A DNA stretch of 51,523 nucleotides, taken from the NCBI RefSeq assembly GCF_013213835.1, contig NZ_JABSSU010000014.1, positions 1 through 51,523 on the forward strand. The letters are read 5' to 3'. The stretch comes from Winogradskyella sp. Lineage in GTDB: Bacteria; Bacteroidota; Bacteroidia; Flavobacteriales; Flavobacteriaceae. Below, in pieces: positions 27,322 to 36,903 of this stretch. Each line of letters begins with the position of its first letter. Within the stretch, counting starts at the first letter, position 1. The position numbers were made by a program, and so were the translations under genes. A model generated the notes under the pieces. That model saw nothing but the letters and a program-made list of their open reading frames with translations. It was not told the DNA's origin and ran no database searches.

Positions 27322-27948
27322 TTGACTCATATCACATCCCAAAATTTAGAAGAGATTAATGATAGTTTGAAAAGTGCTTCACCACACGAAATTATAGCAT
27401 GGGCATTAGCTCGAGCGAAGAAACCTATAATCACCACCAATTTTGGTCCATACTCGGCGAGTTTGCTTCATGCGTTAGTACAGCAAGCACCCAATGTTGA
27501 AGTTTTATGGGTAGATACAGGCTACAATACACCACAAACCTATCGTTATGCTTTCAATTTAATAGAGCAGCTGCAATTGAATATACATACCTATGTACCT
27601 CTACAATCTGTTGCATATAGAAATATTACACTTGGAGTTCCTTCAGTAGATGATCCAAAGCACAAAATTTTCACTGAACAAGTAAAGCTTGAACCATTTA
27701 GACGTGCCATGAAAATACATGAACCAGATGTGTGGTTTACTAACTTAAGAAAAGGTCAAACGACGCATAGAGATAGTATTGATGTGGTCTCTATAAACAA
27801 AGATGGTATTTTAAAGGTTTGCCCATTTTATAACTATTCAGATGAAGATATTGAAGCTTATCTTACTGCGTATAGTTTACCAAATGAGACGAAGTATTAC
27901 GATCCTACCAAGCAGTTAGCAAATAGAGAATGCGGGATACATTTGTAG
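27322..27948 (+). CDS. cysH: Phosphoadenosine phosphosulfate reductase family protein
   Basis: About 208 residues if translation starts at the TTG at 27322. The frame is open from 27268 (also TTG) but a promoter element overlaps that codon, and there is no ATG. The adenine nucleotide alpha-hydrolase fold is seen in ITTNFGPYSASLLHAL and VLWVDTGYNTPQTY. The catalytic tail is RECGIHL. Only single cysteines occur instead of the CC...CxxC set of Fe-S APS reductases, so a PAPS type with thioredoxin as donor is favoured. No cysD, cysN or sulfite reductase follows. Confidence 0.85.
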   Translation: MTHITSQNLEEINDSLKSASPHEIIAWALARAKKPIITTNFGPYSASLLHALVQQAPNVEVLWVDTGYNTPQTYRYAFNLIEQLQLNIHTYVPLQSVAYRNITLGVPSVDDPKHKIFTEQVKLEPFRRAMKIHEPDVWFTNLRKGQTTHRDSIDVVSINKDGILKVCPFYNYSDEDIEAYLTAYSLPNETKYYDPTKQLANRECGIHL

Positions 27949-27956
27949 ATGGTATT

Positions 27957-28706
27957 TTACAAAAACACGCGCTCAATAAACCAAAACAATCCAAAGAGAG
28001 CTATGATTATAGAAGCTGGAATTTGTATATAACTGCGATACCATGTTTTCTTTCTAAAAAACCAAACAAGCGCTAATGCGATAATTAGGACTAGCAGTTG
28101 GCCAAGTTCAACACCAATATTAAAAGCAATTAGTGATGGTATAAAACTGCCTTGCGGTAAACCATAATCGCTCAATACCGAAGCAAAGCCTAATCCATGT
28201 AGCAATCCAAAGCCAAATACAACCAATGGTCGCCATTTATTGGTTTTCTTGAAGACGCAATTTTCTACAGCAATCCATACTATAGATAATGCAATGAGTG
28301 GTTCTACAATCTGTCCTGGTATTTGCATAATATCCAAGGCAGCTAAAGCCAATGTAAGGGTATGCGCAAGAGTGAAAGCTGTAACTTGCTTAAGTAAAGA
28401 CATGAAAACGAGACTGGAAAAAAATAAACCTAAAACGAATAAAATGTGATCTAAACCCTTAGGTATAATATGTTCTATTCCAGCTTTTACGAACAAAAAG
28501 AATTGTTTCGATCCAGACATGGCATTCAACTTACGTAAACGTTGACGCTTTAATGCTGCTTCATATTCAGCAGTCATTTGGTCGTCTTGAAACGACAATT
28601 GCCCTTCTTCAATTTCCCTTATGATGAGTTCATCTTCAGGATGTGCAAAAATCTGAGCACTAGACAAAAAAAAGAAAAGTAGAAAAATGATCTTTATAGA
28701 TCTCAT
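27957..28706 (-). CDS. HupE/UreJ-family membrane protein
   Basis: 249 residues. The signal peptide (about 1-21) ends IFAHPED. After a charged region come about five membrane segments with GLDHILFVLG, FTLAHTLTLA and GLLHGLGFA, the His-rich motifs of the HupE/UreJ_2 family. Some relatives move nickel or cobalt, but no urease or hydrogenase gene is nearby and the role is unknown. It converges on cysH with only 8 nt between. Confidence 0.85.
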   Translation of the reverse strand: MRSIKIIFLLFFFLSSAQIFAHPEDELIIREIEEGQLSFQDDQMTAEYEAALKRQRLRKLNAMSGSKQFFLFVKAGIEHIIPKGLDHILFVLGLFFSSLVFMSLLKQVTAFTLAHTLTLALAALDIMQIPGQIVEPLIALSIVWIAVENCVFKKTNKWRPLVVFGFGLLHGLGFASVLSDYGLPQGSFIPSLIAFNIGVELGQLLVLIIALALVWFFRKKTWYRSYIQIPASIIIALFGLFWFIERVFL

Positions 28707-28736
28707 GAAGATTCTTTTGAAACAATCTTAAACGAA

Positions 28737-28760
28737 AGCGGCTCGGAATTCCGTGCCGCT
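28737..28760 (-). terminator. Terminator of the M3 peptidase gene
   Basis: AGCGGC (28737-28742) pairs with GCCGCT (28755-28760). The loop itself contains the palindrome CGGAATTCCG, so the stem extends past a T-T mismatch. It lies 23 nt after the peptidase stop on the minus strand and is followed there by a moderately T-rich stretch. Confidence 0.65.
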
Positions 28761-28783
28761 CTTATTTATCTATTTTTTTAATA

Positions 28784-30943
28784 TTATTCAGCTGAGCCGT
28801 CTAGACCCCTTACTTTAAGAAGTGCATCAATTTTTGGTTGACGACCACGGAATTGCGTATACAAATCCATAGCTTCTTCAGTTGAACCTTTCTCGTAAAC
28901 ATGAGTTCTTAGTTTAGCTGCAAGTTCTGGATTAAACACATCGCCAGTTTCTTTAAATGCTTCAAAGCCATCAGAGTCTAATACTGCAGAGTGAACGTAA
29001 CTATAATATCCTGAGGCATAACCACCAGCAAAAATATGTGAGAAGTACGTACTTCTGTAACGTGGTGCAATCTCTTCAATAAGACCTATTTTTTCCATAG
29101 AAGACTTTTCAAATGCGTCTGCATCTTTTATGTCGTCTTCAGCAGAAAGTGTGTGCCAATCCATGTCGAGTAGTGATGCTGCTAAATATTCAGTATTTGC
29201 AAATCCTTGATTGAATTTAGATGCTTTTAATAGTTTTTCTATCAATTCATCTGGCATGGTTTCACCAGTTTTATAATGCTTCGCAAAAGATTTTAAAATG
29301 GCCGGTTCACTTGCCCAATGCTCAAGGATTTGTGCAGGAAACTCAGTAAAATCTCTTGGTCCAGAAGTACCAGACATACTACTATATGTTACATTTGTTA
29401 GTATGCCATGCATAGCGTGTCCAAACTCATGGAATAAAGTCGTTACATTCTCAAAACTAAGTAGTGCCGGATCATCACCAACTGGTGCTGGGAAATTACA
29501 AACGTTAACAACGACAGGTCTTTCTTTTCCTTCTAAATTAGACTGACTTTTAAAACTACTCATCCATGCTCCACCACGTTTGTTAGAACGTGAGAAATAA
29601 TCACCAATAAAAATACCTAAATGACTACCATCTTTATCTTTTACTTCCCAAACGCGGGCGTCTGGATGATAAGTATTAATATCAAATAATTCGGTGTAGG
29701 TTACTCCCCATAATTTGTTAGTTGTTTCAAATACACCATTAAGAACATTGTCTAAAGATAGATATGGTTTCAAAGCAGCTTCATCTAAATTATACCTTGC
29801 TTTACGTACTTTTTCTGAATATTGCCACCAATCCCAAGCTGCAATTTTAAAGTCATGTCCTTCAGCATCAACAATAGCTTGCATATCTGCAACTTCTACT
29901 TTTGCTCTTTCTAGTGCAGGTTTCCATAATTGCATCAGAAGATTATAAACTTCTTCTGGTGTTTTAAGCATGCGCTCTTCCAATACAAAATGTGCGTGAG
30001 TTTCATAACCCATAAGTTGAGCACGTTCGGCACGCAGTTTGGCTATTTTAGCCGCCACTTCTTTATTGTCAGTTTTATTGCCATTATCACCGCGCATTAC
30101 ATAAGATTTATAAAGCTTTTCTCTTAAATCTCTGCGGTTAGATTCTGTTAGGAAAGGATACATGCTACTTCTGTGAGGCGTAAACACGTACTTATCTTTA
30201 TACTTGGCTTTGTCTTCATCTGATTCTGCAGCTTCCATTTTTTGTGCTGCTGTTTCTGCTGCTGCAGCAATAATTCCATCCGAAAGACCATCTAAATCAG
30301 CTTTATCCAAAATAAGTTCAAATCCGTTGGTTTCGGCGAGTAGATTTTGTCCGAATGCTGTGGTTAACTCAGAAATTTCAGAGTTTATTTTGGTAATTTG
30401 TGCTTTTTGTTCTGCATTTAACAAAGCACCACTACGTACAAATCCCTTACGAGTGTCACTCAAAAGCTTTAATTGTTCTTCTGTTAGACTTAAACCTTCT
30501 CTTTCTTGATATATGGTTTCTATACGCTTAAATAATCCTTCATTTAATGATATTTTATCACTGTGTGCAGACAACAACGGACTTAAATCGCGTTGAAGTT
30601 CTTGTAATTTTGGATTTGTATTAGAACCAGTAAGATTGTAAAACACGCTTTGTACTTTATTGAGAAGTTTGCCGCTTTTTTCTAATGCCTCTAAGGTGTT
30701 TTTAAAAGTTGGTGCTTCCGTATTGTTAACGATGGCATCAATCTCAGAAAGATGTTCTTCCATACCCTTTTCAAAGGCAGGCATGTAATGCTCGTCTTTA
30801 ATATCTTCAAATGGTGGCACTTCGAAAGGTGTATTCCATTCTTGAAAAAACGGATTTTCAGATGTTTGCATTTCTGGTTGTTTTGTTTCGTTTTTACATG
30901 AGCTAATAACTACAAGTGTAGCTAAAAAAAGAAGTTTTTTCAT
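28784..30943 (-). CDS. M3-family metallopeptidase lipoprotein (Dcp/oligopeptidase A type)
   Basis: 719 residues. The signal sequence ends with lipobox ISSC, so it is an exported lipoprotein. The zinc motif HEFGH lies near residue 505 inside FHEFGHAMHG, with the distal Glu about 25 residues later in a GPRDFTEFPAQ segment. Length and the opening NPFFQEWNTPFEVPPFE match Dcp-type peptidyl-dipeptidases. It cleaves short peptides, presumably in the periplasm. Divergent from the SulP gene. Confidence 0.93.
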   Translation of the reverse strand: MKKLLFLATLVVISSCKNETKQPEMQTSENPFFQEWNTPFEVPPFEDIKDEHYMPAFEKGMEEHLSEIDAIVNNTEAPTFKNTLEALEKSGKLLNKVQSVFYNLTGSNTNPKLQELQRDLSPLLSAHSDKISLNEGLFKRIETIYQEREGLSLTEEQLKLLSDTRKGFVRSGALLNAEQKAQITKINSEISELTTAFGQNLLAETNGFELILDKADLDGLSDGIIAAAAETAAQKMEAAESDEDKAKYKDKYVFTPHRSSMYPFLTESNRRDLREKLYKSYVMRGDNGNKTDNKEVAAKIAKLRAERAQLMGYETHAHFVLEERMLKTPEEVYNLLMQLWKPALERAKVEVADMQAIVDAEGHDFKIAAWDWWQYSEKVRKARYNLDEAALKPYLSLDNVLNGVFETTNKLWGVTYTELFDINTYHPDARVWEVKDKDGSHLGIFIGDYFSRSNKRGGAWMSSFKSQSNLEGKERPVVVNVCNFPAPVGDDPALLSFENVTTLFHEFGHAMHGILTNVTYSSMSGTSGPRDFTEFPAQILEHWASEPAILKSFAKHYKTGETMPDELIEKLLKASKFNQGFANTEYLAASLLDMDWHTLSAEDDIKDADAFEKSSMEKIGLIEEIAPRYRSTYFSHIFAGGYASGYYSYVHSAVLDSDGFEAFKETGDVFNPELAAKLRTHVYEKGSTEEAMDLYTQFRGRQPKIDALLKVRGLDGSAE

Positions 30944-31280
30944 GTGTTGAAAATTAGTGATTAGTTAGATTGTAATTCAGTCTTTAATGACTTCATTTTT
31001 CCTAGTAAATATAAGTGGATTCTAGGTTAAAAGCTAAAAAAATTTAGGACTGTTTTAAGCGGGTTTAACTAAAATTTAAATTTTTGAATGTTTATCTCAG
31101 AAGAATAACTGATACAATCTTATGAGTTTTAATTCAGGATGAAATCAATAAAATCAATATGTTAGAGGTTTTGCATTTAATTAGATAATGTTTTCTATAA
31201 TTAATACTTATAGATATTGTGTGGTGAATGTGCTGAGGTTTCGGAATTTTGGCAACACAACAGATTAGTATCTAAGCACA
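30944..31280. other. 337-nt divergent intergenic region
   Basis: AT-rich gap between the M3 peptidase (-) and the SulP transporter (+). It contains a 9-bp inverted repeat of A/T bases (31038-31046 with 31077-31085) and no convincing TTTG/TAnnTTTG pair on either strand. The closest minus-strand -7 candidate, TATATTTA, is one base off consensus. I see no small ORF or RNA gene in it. Confidence 0.5.
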
Positions 31281-33479
31281 ATGATAAATAAATCTACAAA
31301 GTCTAATGTAATATCAGGTTTTCTGGTATTTCTAATCGCTTTGCCACTATGTTTAGGAATAGCTAAAGCCAGTGGTTTTCCGCCAATTGCCGGTATCTAT
31401 ACAGCGATTATCGGTGGTTTAATGGTTACTTTTTTAACTAAAGCACCTTTGACGATTAAAGGTCCAGCAGCCGGATTAATTGCCATAGCCATTAGTTCGG
31501 TTGAAGAATTAGGTGGTGGCGATCCTATTTTAGGTTACAAACTAACTTTAGCGGTTATTGTTGTTTCAGGTATTATCCAAGTGCTTATGGGTTTTATCAA
31601 ATTCGGAAAGTTAGGTGATATGTTTCCGATTTCTGTGATTCGAGGGATGCTTGCGGCCATAGGAATCATTATCATTAGTAAACAAATCCATCTTGTTTTT
31701 GGTGTAGCGCCTGAATCTAAAGGTTCTATGGCACTACTTGCAGAAATTCCTCAGAGTATCATGCATTTAAATCCAAAGGTAACTGTAATTGGATTATTAA
31801 GTTTACTCTTATTGTTTGGACATCCGTATGTAAAAAATGCGACGATAAAGAAATTACCGGCACCATTGCTCATTCTTCTTGTAGCCATTCCACTAGGTTT
31901 TATTTTTAATTTATCTCAGGCTCATAGTTACACAGTTGGTTCTTTAAATTTTGATGTAGAACCATCTCAATATTTGGTGGTGTTACCAGAAAGTTTTTTA
32001 AGCGGAATAACATTTCCGGATTTTTCACAATTATTGAGTTACACATCAATAAAGTATATCATTATGTTTGCTTTGGTAGGTAGCATAGAATCTGTGTTGA
32101 GTGCTAAGGCAGTGGATGCGTTAGACCCAAAAGATAGAGAGACTAATCTTAACCAAGATTTGGTTGCCGTTGGTGTGGGAAATACAGTTGCTGGACTTAT
32201 TGGAGGATTGCCAATGATTTCAGAAATAGTAAGAAGTTCTGCAAATATTAATGCAGGAGGAAAAGGTAGAATGAGTAACTTTTATCATGGCTTGTTTCTG
32301 TTTTTATTTGTCCTTTTAGCTGCTGCTGTAATTAAAACAATACCCAATGCGGCATTAGCAGCTATGCTTGTGTATACAGGCTATAAATTGGCTTCGCCGC
32401 AAGAATTTAAAAAGATTAATACTGTCGGAATAGATCAATTGCTTCAATTTTTGGTGACATTAGTTGTCACCTTGTTTACAGATTTACTTTTAGGCGTTGC
32501 TGCTGGTATTGCTTTAAAAGTTGTTATAGAACTTGTACAAGGTGTAAAGGTTGGGGAAATGTTTGGTCTTAAGACTGAGATTTCAGACAATGAAGATGGC
32601 ATGGTCATTAAATTTACAGGTGTTGCGTCTTTTATTAATTATTTGAAGTTTAAAGCATTGATAGACAAGCAACCTAAAAACAAAAGGATTTTATTAGACT
32701 TTAGTGAAGCGCATTTTATTGATCATACCTTCTTGAATAACATTCACAACATTCAAAATAAGTTTACGAAAGAAGGTGGTGAGTTGATTAAAACCGGTTT
32801 TGAAAATCATCATTTTCAATCCCAACATCATTTATCATCACGCAAACTGATAACCAATCCTTATCATAAATTTTCAGAGTATACGGATTTAACGAAGCGT
32901 GCAAGTAGTATCAAAGAAATAGCAATGGCTAAAGCCCTAGATTTTGAGGCTAATTTAAGTCCATCTTTTGTGCGACCACATTTAAGTGCGTTCTCTATAT
33001 TATCTAAATTACGTAGAGCGCAAAATTTTGTAGTTGGTACACGCGAATATTACAGTTTTATGATTTGTGACCTTACTTATGTAAGTGTTGATGATTTCTC
33101 TGCTGAAACCAGTAAAGCAACGGTTGCACTAATTTTTAATATTGCTAAAGGAGGTATTCCTGAGTTTTATACACAAGGTAAAAATGAATTGTTCAATTTT
33201 TATCAGAAATATGATTTTGATTTAATGTCAAAGTCTAACGGGATGCCTTTTAATGTTTATGGTGATAATGAGGAATTGATAGATGCCTTTTTTACACCAG
33301 AAATCACCAATATAGTTGATGAACATCCATATCATATTGAATGTAAACGACGTGAGTTATTAATTCATAACGATTGGGATTTAATTGCGGAAGGAAAGAC
33401 CTATGAAGATCTTATTGCATACGTAGATAAAATTGCTTCAGAGATGGTTAAAAAAAGGTTTCAAGAAGCGAAAGCTTAA
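31281..33479 (+). CDS. SulP-family inorganic anion transporter with C-terminal extension
   Basis: 732 residues. The N-terminal 410 form the SulP membrane domain (GIAKASGFPPIAGIYTAIIGG, LTIKGPAAGLIAI, IGGLPMISEIVRSSANINAGG). A STAS-like domain lies about 435-530 (ILLDFSEAHFIDHT). About 200 further residues (530-732) match nothing I recognise. SulP proteins import sulfate, bicarbonate or related anions. No carbonic anhydrase gene is adjacent, so the substrate is open. The locus is not linked directly to cysH. Confidence 0.88.
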   Translation: MINKSTKSNVISGFLVFLIALPLCLGIAKASGFPPIAGIYTAIIGGLMVTFLTKAPLTIKGPAAGLIAIAISSVEELGGGDPILGYKLTLAVIVVSGIIQVLMGFIKFGKLGDMFPISVIRGMLAAIGIIIISKQIHLVFGVAPESKGSMALLAEIPQSIMHLNPKVTVIGLLSLLLLFGHPYVKNATIKKLPAPLLILLVAIPLGFIFNLSQAHSYTVGSLNFDVEPSQYLVVLPESFLSGITFPDFSQLLSYTSIKYIIMFALVGSIESVLSAKAVDALDPKDRETNLNQDLVAVGVGNTVAGLIGGLPMISEIVRSSANINAGGKGRMSNFYHGLFLFLFVLLAAAVIKTIPNAALAAMLVYTGYKLASPQEFKKINTVGIDQLLQFLVTLVVTLFTDLLLGVAAGIALKVVIELVQGVKVGEMFGLKTEISDNEDGMVIKFTGVASFINYLKFKALIDKQPKNKRILLDFSEAHFIDHTFLNNIHNIQNKFTKEGGELIKTGFENHHFQSQHHLSSRKLITNPYHKFSEYTDLTKRASSIKEIAMAKALDFEANLSPSFVRPHLSAFSILSKLRRAQNFVVGTREYYSFMICDLTYVSVDDFSAETSKATVALIFNIAKGGIPEFYTQGKNELFNFYQKYDFDLMSKSNGMPFNVYGDNEELIDAFFTPEITNIVDEHPYHIECKRRELLIHNDWDLIAEGKTYEDLIAYVDKIASEMVKKRFQEAKA

Positions 33480-33525
33480 GTTATTTATAAATGCCATTAT
33501 TGCACAAATGTGATACCTTTATTCG

Positions 33526-33762
33526 TTGCTTAGTAATCATCCTAGAAACCCACTATTAATTCTAGTATTTACCTTTATTGGTAATCTACTACGTTATTTG
33601 TTTTTTGCCATTATTTCTTTTCTTGTTGGTAGAGAGTTGCCCAAATTTTGGTCTTTTTCAAATGGTTTTATTCAAATTGTTTATAATTTGATATTGACCT
33701 TTTTTGTGTTCGTTTCTATTATTTTATATACGATTTATTTAAACTTTCCAGTTACTAATTAA
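33526..33762 (+). CDS. Small two-pass membrane protein, hypothetical
   Basis: 78 residues if started at the TTG at 33526, the only possible start in this frame (no Met inside). Two hydrophobic stretches lie at about 10-31 and 48-70. It lies 46 nt after the SulP stop and ends 10 nt before a convergent gene. The composition looks like a genuine membrane protein, but the non-ATG start and lack of known relatives keep confidence modest. Confidence 0.45.
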   Translation: MLSNHPRNPLLILVFTFIGNLLRYLFFAIISFLVGRELPKFWSFSNGFIQIVYNLILTFFVFVSIILYTIYLNFPVTN

Positions 33763-33772
33763 GCACTCATTC

Positions 33773-34540
33773 CTACTGCAAAAAATCAATGCCGTAATAG
33801 ATGATTTCATAAATGACAATACAGCGTAACCAATGGTATTCATAATCATCAGGTGCTTTACAGAGTTGTATCATTTCATTAATTGAAACAGGATTTTGTT
33901 CAAACACATCAACTTCTAAAGGATTTGAGGGTCGAGCATCATGAAACGGATTTTTTAACAATGTTCTACGTTCAGTGTTTTTGAGAACGTAAGCAATTCT
34001 CTGATCGTTTAAAACAACTTCATAATAGGGTTTACCACTAGTCATTCTATTATGCGTACCTATGAGTTCTTGCTTACTATTAAAAATTTTACCTGGTGAA
34101 ATTTTACCAAAAAATGCTTCATTGACATAAACAGAAATTTCTTCTTGCGTCTGAGAATAGAATATTTCAAAATTGGAGGCAATAGCTATAATTTTAGAAG
34201 TGGTCTTAAATTGTCCTCTGTCTAACCTTCTGAAGTAAAGTAATGATTCACCATTAAGTGATTTAATATAACCATTAAACCGGCGTGTAAAGCCTTTAAC
34301 GTAATTGAAATTAAGATCGTTAGAGATTTCTTCAATAGATTGTTTTTGCCATTGCGAAAGTTTATGTTTTTTAGATCTAGCTTTTGCTAGCATATCATGT
34401 TGTTCTTTCTCTAAAACATGTTTGGGTTGGTCTGCTTTAGACTTTTTTATGACATACCTAATAAGCAGGACAATACCAATTGTTGGTAGCACCACAAATA
34501 AAATGGTAAGGATTGTAAAAAATGCGCCTATGATATCCAA
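33773..34540 (-). CDS. Hypothetical membrane-anchored protein
   Basis: 255 residues. One N-terminal membrane segment (about 7-29), then a basic, coiled-coil-like stretch (30-75) and a mixed alpha/beta cytoplasmic domain with no motif I recognise. It follows the DUF6090-like gene by 15 nt on the same strand and probably shares its transcript. Confidence 0.75.
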   Translation of the reverse strand: MDIIGAFFTILTILFVVLPTIGIVLLIRYVIKKSKADQPKHVLEKEQHDMLAKARSKKHKLSQWQKQSIEEISNDLNFNYVKGFTRRFNGYIKSLNGESLLYFRRLDRGQFKTTSKIIAIASNFEIFYSQTQEEISVYVNEAFFGKISPGKIFNSKQELIGTHNRMTSGKPYYEVVLNDQRIAYVLKNTERRTLLKNPFHDARPSNPLEVDVFEQNPVSINEMIQLCKAPDDYEYHWLRCIVIYEIIYYGIDFLQ

Positions 34541-34555
34541 TGTAATATGTATTAT

Positions 34556-35263
34556 TTAGTAAACAGTTTCTATTAGTTCAATTTCTTCATTAATCTGATC
34601 AATTAATTTTTCCGCTAGAAGTCGCTGAGAATTGTATCGGTCTAATTGTTTATTAATTAAAAGTAATCTATAATCAATATAGTTTTTTAATACCTGAGTA
34701 TAATTTTCATCGTTTATGTTTTCTGGTATAAATTTTAAGAATAAATCGTTAGTGATTTCTGTGTTGTTTATTGTAATTGCGGAATCAATACCAGATTTAA
34801 TTTGGTCTGTTTGTCTGTAATAAGCCAGAATCCTTTCGACTAATAAGTTACTTCGCAACAAATCTATTTTACCAGATGAAATGAGGTTGTCTATCACAGT
34901 TTTATTAGCACTAAATTTATATCGCTTTATGAGAAGGTCGAGATCTTCAATTGGTTTTTTAATATTCTTAATATAGGATGTTAAATTCGTTTTAATTTTA
35001 TTTAGATCATTAATTAAAAGACTATCCTTAGCCATAATAGCTTCATACAATCTAACGTCAGAACCTAAATTAGTGGTGAGTCTTGTGAGATAAAGTATTT
35101 CCTTTTCCTCGTTTTGATATTCAATATTAACATTATTAATTTTGACAGCTATTAGGATACCAATAACCACTAAAATAATTTCACCAACGCCATATTTTAT
35201 ATACTTACCAAACTTTCCTTCACTTAGCAAGTTTTGTCTAATTCGTCTGAAAAACCTTAACAT
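34556..35263 (-). CDS. DUF6090-type membrane protein
   Basis: 235 residues. The amphipathic start FFRRIRQNLLSEGKFGKY followed by one membrane helix with GEIILVVIGILIAVKINN is the DUF6090 hallmark. The remaining 190 residues form a long helical, probably periplasmic domain. Function unknown. Flavobacteria carry many paralogues, and another copy lies at 50684-51418. It starts 14 nt after the VOC-domain lipoprotein gene. Confidence 0.85.
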   Translation of the reverse strand: MLRFFRRIRQNLLSEGKFGKYIKYGVGEIILVVIGILIAVKINNVNIEYQNEEKEILYLTRLTTNLGSDVRLYEAIMAKDSLLINDLNKIKTNLTSYIKNIKKPIEDLDLLIKRYKFSANKTVIDNLISSGKIDLLRSNLLVERILAYYRQTDQIKSGIDSAITINNTEITNDLFLKFIPENINDENYTQVLKNYIDYRLLLINKQLDRYNSQRLLAEKLIDQINEEIELIETVY

Positions 35264-35277
35264 CTATAATTATAAGT

Positions 35278-35826
35278 TTAATTGAGATTGAGTTGCCATG
35301 AGATCCCATATTGGTCTATAACCCATCCAAATCTCTCACTAAAACCATAATTGTTTAAAGGCATGGTAATAGTTCCATTTTCCGATAGTTTTGTAAAAAG
35401 ATTGTCCTGTTGAGATTCGCTTTTACATTCAATAAAATTTGAAACTGCAGGTGTGAAATCCCAATCATGAATTGGAGGGCTATCACTACACATAAAAAGA
35501 TTTCCATTAAGACTAAACGTGGCCTGCATAATTTTACCTTCTTCAACAGGTGCTTCTTTTTGCCATCGCTTAACATCAATTATTTCAGAGTTTTCAAATA
35601 TTTCAATATAAAAGTTCATAGCATTTTCAGCATTATTATCTTGAAAAGTGAGAAATCTATACATTTGATTTTCTGTCATCTTTTTATGTTCTGTTAGTAT
35701 ATTGGTAAGGCTATCTCTCTCAGCTTTTAAGTTTTCGATCTCAGAAATTTGAGCTTGTTCTTTTTCGTGATTAGCGCAACTAAGAACAATTAAACTAAAT
35801 ATTGTTATAAGAGTTATGTGTCTCAT
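35278..35826 (-). CDS. Lipoprotein with a VOC (glyoxalase/PhnB-like) domain
   Basis: 182 residues. The signal peptide ends in lipobox VLSC (Cys17), followed by a coiled-coil linker (20-55) rich in Glu/Lys and a VOC domain of the PhnB/demethylubiquinone-methyltransferase-like type (57-182, MYRFLTFQDNNAENAMNFY, ending GISWQLNLN). VOC proteins are normally cytoplasmic and of 120-150 residues, so export by a lipobox is unusual. Metal ligands are not clear. Likely co-transcribed with the DUF6090 gene. Confidence 0.8.
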   Translation of the reverse strand: MRHITLITIFSLIVLSCANHEKEQAQISEIENLKAERDSLTNILTEHKKMTENQMYRFLTFQDNNAENAMNFYIEIFENSEIIDVKRWQKEAPVEEGKIMQATFSLNGNLFMCSDSPPIHDWDFTPAVSNFIECKSESQQDNLFTKLSENGTITMPLNNYGFSERFGWVIDQYGISWQLNLN

Positions 35827-35865
35827 AATATGCGATGTTTACAATTCATTTCAAGTTAAAATAGT

Positions 35866-36783
35866 CTAGGTGTGTTGTATAAAAAAACAAGCAACTTTGC
35901 TTTCAGGTTCAAAGAATATATACAAATCACCATCTCCCCAAAAATTCATTCTCTCATAATAGAGTTTTGACCAATCGTCTTTTGGGGTTACGGTTGTCGT
36001 TTTTGTTTTTACGTTGAGAGCATCTGTAAGCTGGCATAAAAATTTCATGGTTTTTTTTGATTTTGGACATGTAGGGATTTCAGGATTTTGTATCCAATTT
36101 GGTACACCTGAAAAAGCCATGTTATCAAAGTCAAATGTTTTTTCCATGGTTATAAATACCTTCTCATAAATTATTTCAGAATTAGGGTTTATTTCATCAT
36201 AGGAGGATTCTGTGTCTTCTAACTCTTCTTTGTTCAAAATTTTTGGATTTAATGGGTCCGAATAGTCAACAAAAACTTTATCAATATCTAAATAAAGTGG
36301 TGCAATTAAATGAATATCAGATGGAAGCCAATTAAATGTCTCTTCAGTGTTTGAGAGTTTTCCTAAATATTGAAAAGGTGCTTTTAACTCTAAATCCGGC
36401 ATTTTAAATTCATCTGGAATATCACCACCAAGATAACTTTTAGATGTATCTACCTCTACAAAACGAAAAATCTGATTTGGTTTTAGGGTTTGAAATTCTA
36501 AGCCAATTTCTTTCTCATTTAATTCGCGCACTGTCCGTTTACCTTCTTCATTATCAAAAGCCTTAACAAGTTTTCCGTTCTTAAATACAAGATCTATTGA
36601 AGCCCATACATTATTAGCAGTTTTTTTATCTACAACCTGTGTTTTAAGAAATTTTTGACATTGTTCATCTCCATTAAATTCTACTTCCCAACCGGCTAAA
36701 TAAATATGTTCTTCGGTCTGACCAAATAATGAAGAAAAAAAACTCATAAAGAAAAGAATAGAAAGTTTAGTAAATATTTTCAT
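35866..36783 (-). CDS. Secreted protein of unknown function
   Basis: 305 residues. The signal peptide (about 1-21) ends SLFGQ. No recognised domain. Acidic middle region and a C-terminal part with a TTTVTPKDDWSKLYYERMNFWGDG segment. It stands alone: 39 nt after it is the lipoprotein gene, and 120 nt before it is the end of the nine-gene operon. Confidence 0.75.
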   Translation of the reverse strand: MKIFTKLSILFFMSFFSSLFGQTEEHIYLAGWEVEFNGDEQCQKFLKTQVVDKKTANNVWASIDLVFKNGKLVKAFDNEEGKRTVRELNEKEIGLEFQTLKPNQIFRFVEVDTSKSYLGGDIPDEFKMPDLELKAPFQYLGKLSNTEETFNWLPSDIHLIAPLYLDIDKVFVDYSDPLNPKILNKEELEDTESSYDEINPNSEIIYEKVFITMEKTFDFDNMAFSGVPNWIQNPEIPTCPKSKKTMKFLCQLTDALNVKTKTTTVTPKDDWSKLYYERMNFWGDGDLYIFFEPESKVACFFIQHT

Positions 36784-36903
36784 GTGTCATTTAACTTTAA
36801 TTCACGATGGAATTATCTAATGGTATAAGTTAATGATATTTTATGAATTAAGTATTCTGATATTTTGCTTACAGTGTTTATTTATTTTGGGATTTGTCAT
36901 TTC

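Noticed and set aside
29298..30509. Several plus-strand open frames inside the M3 peptidase gene
   Set aside because: They run antisense to a clear HEFGH metallopeptidase and show no domain.
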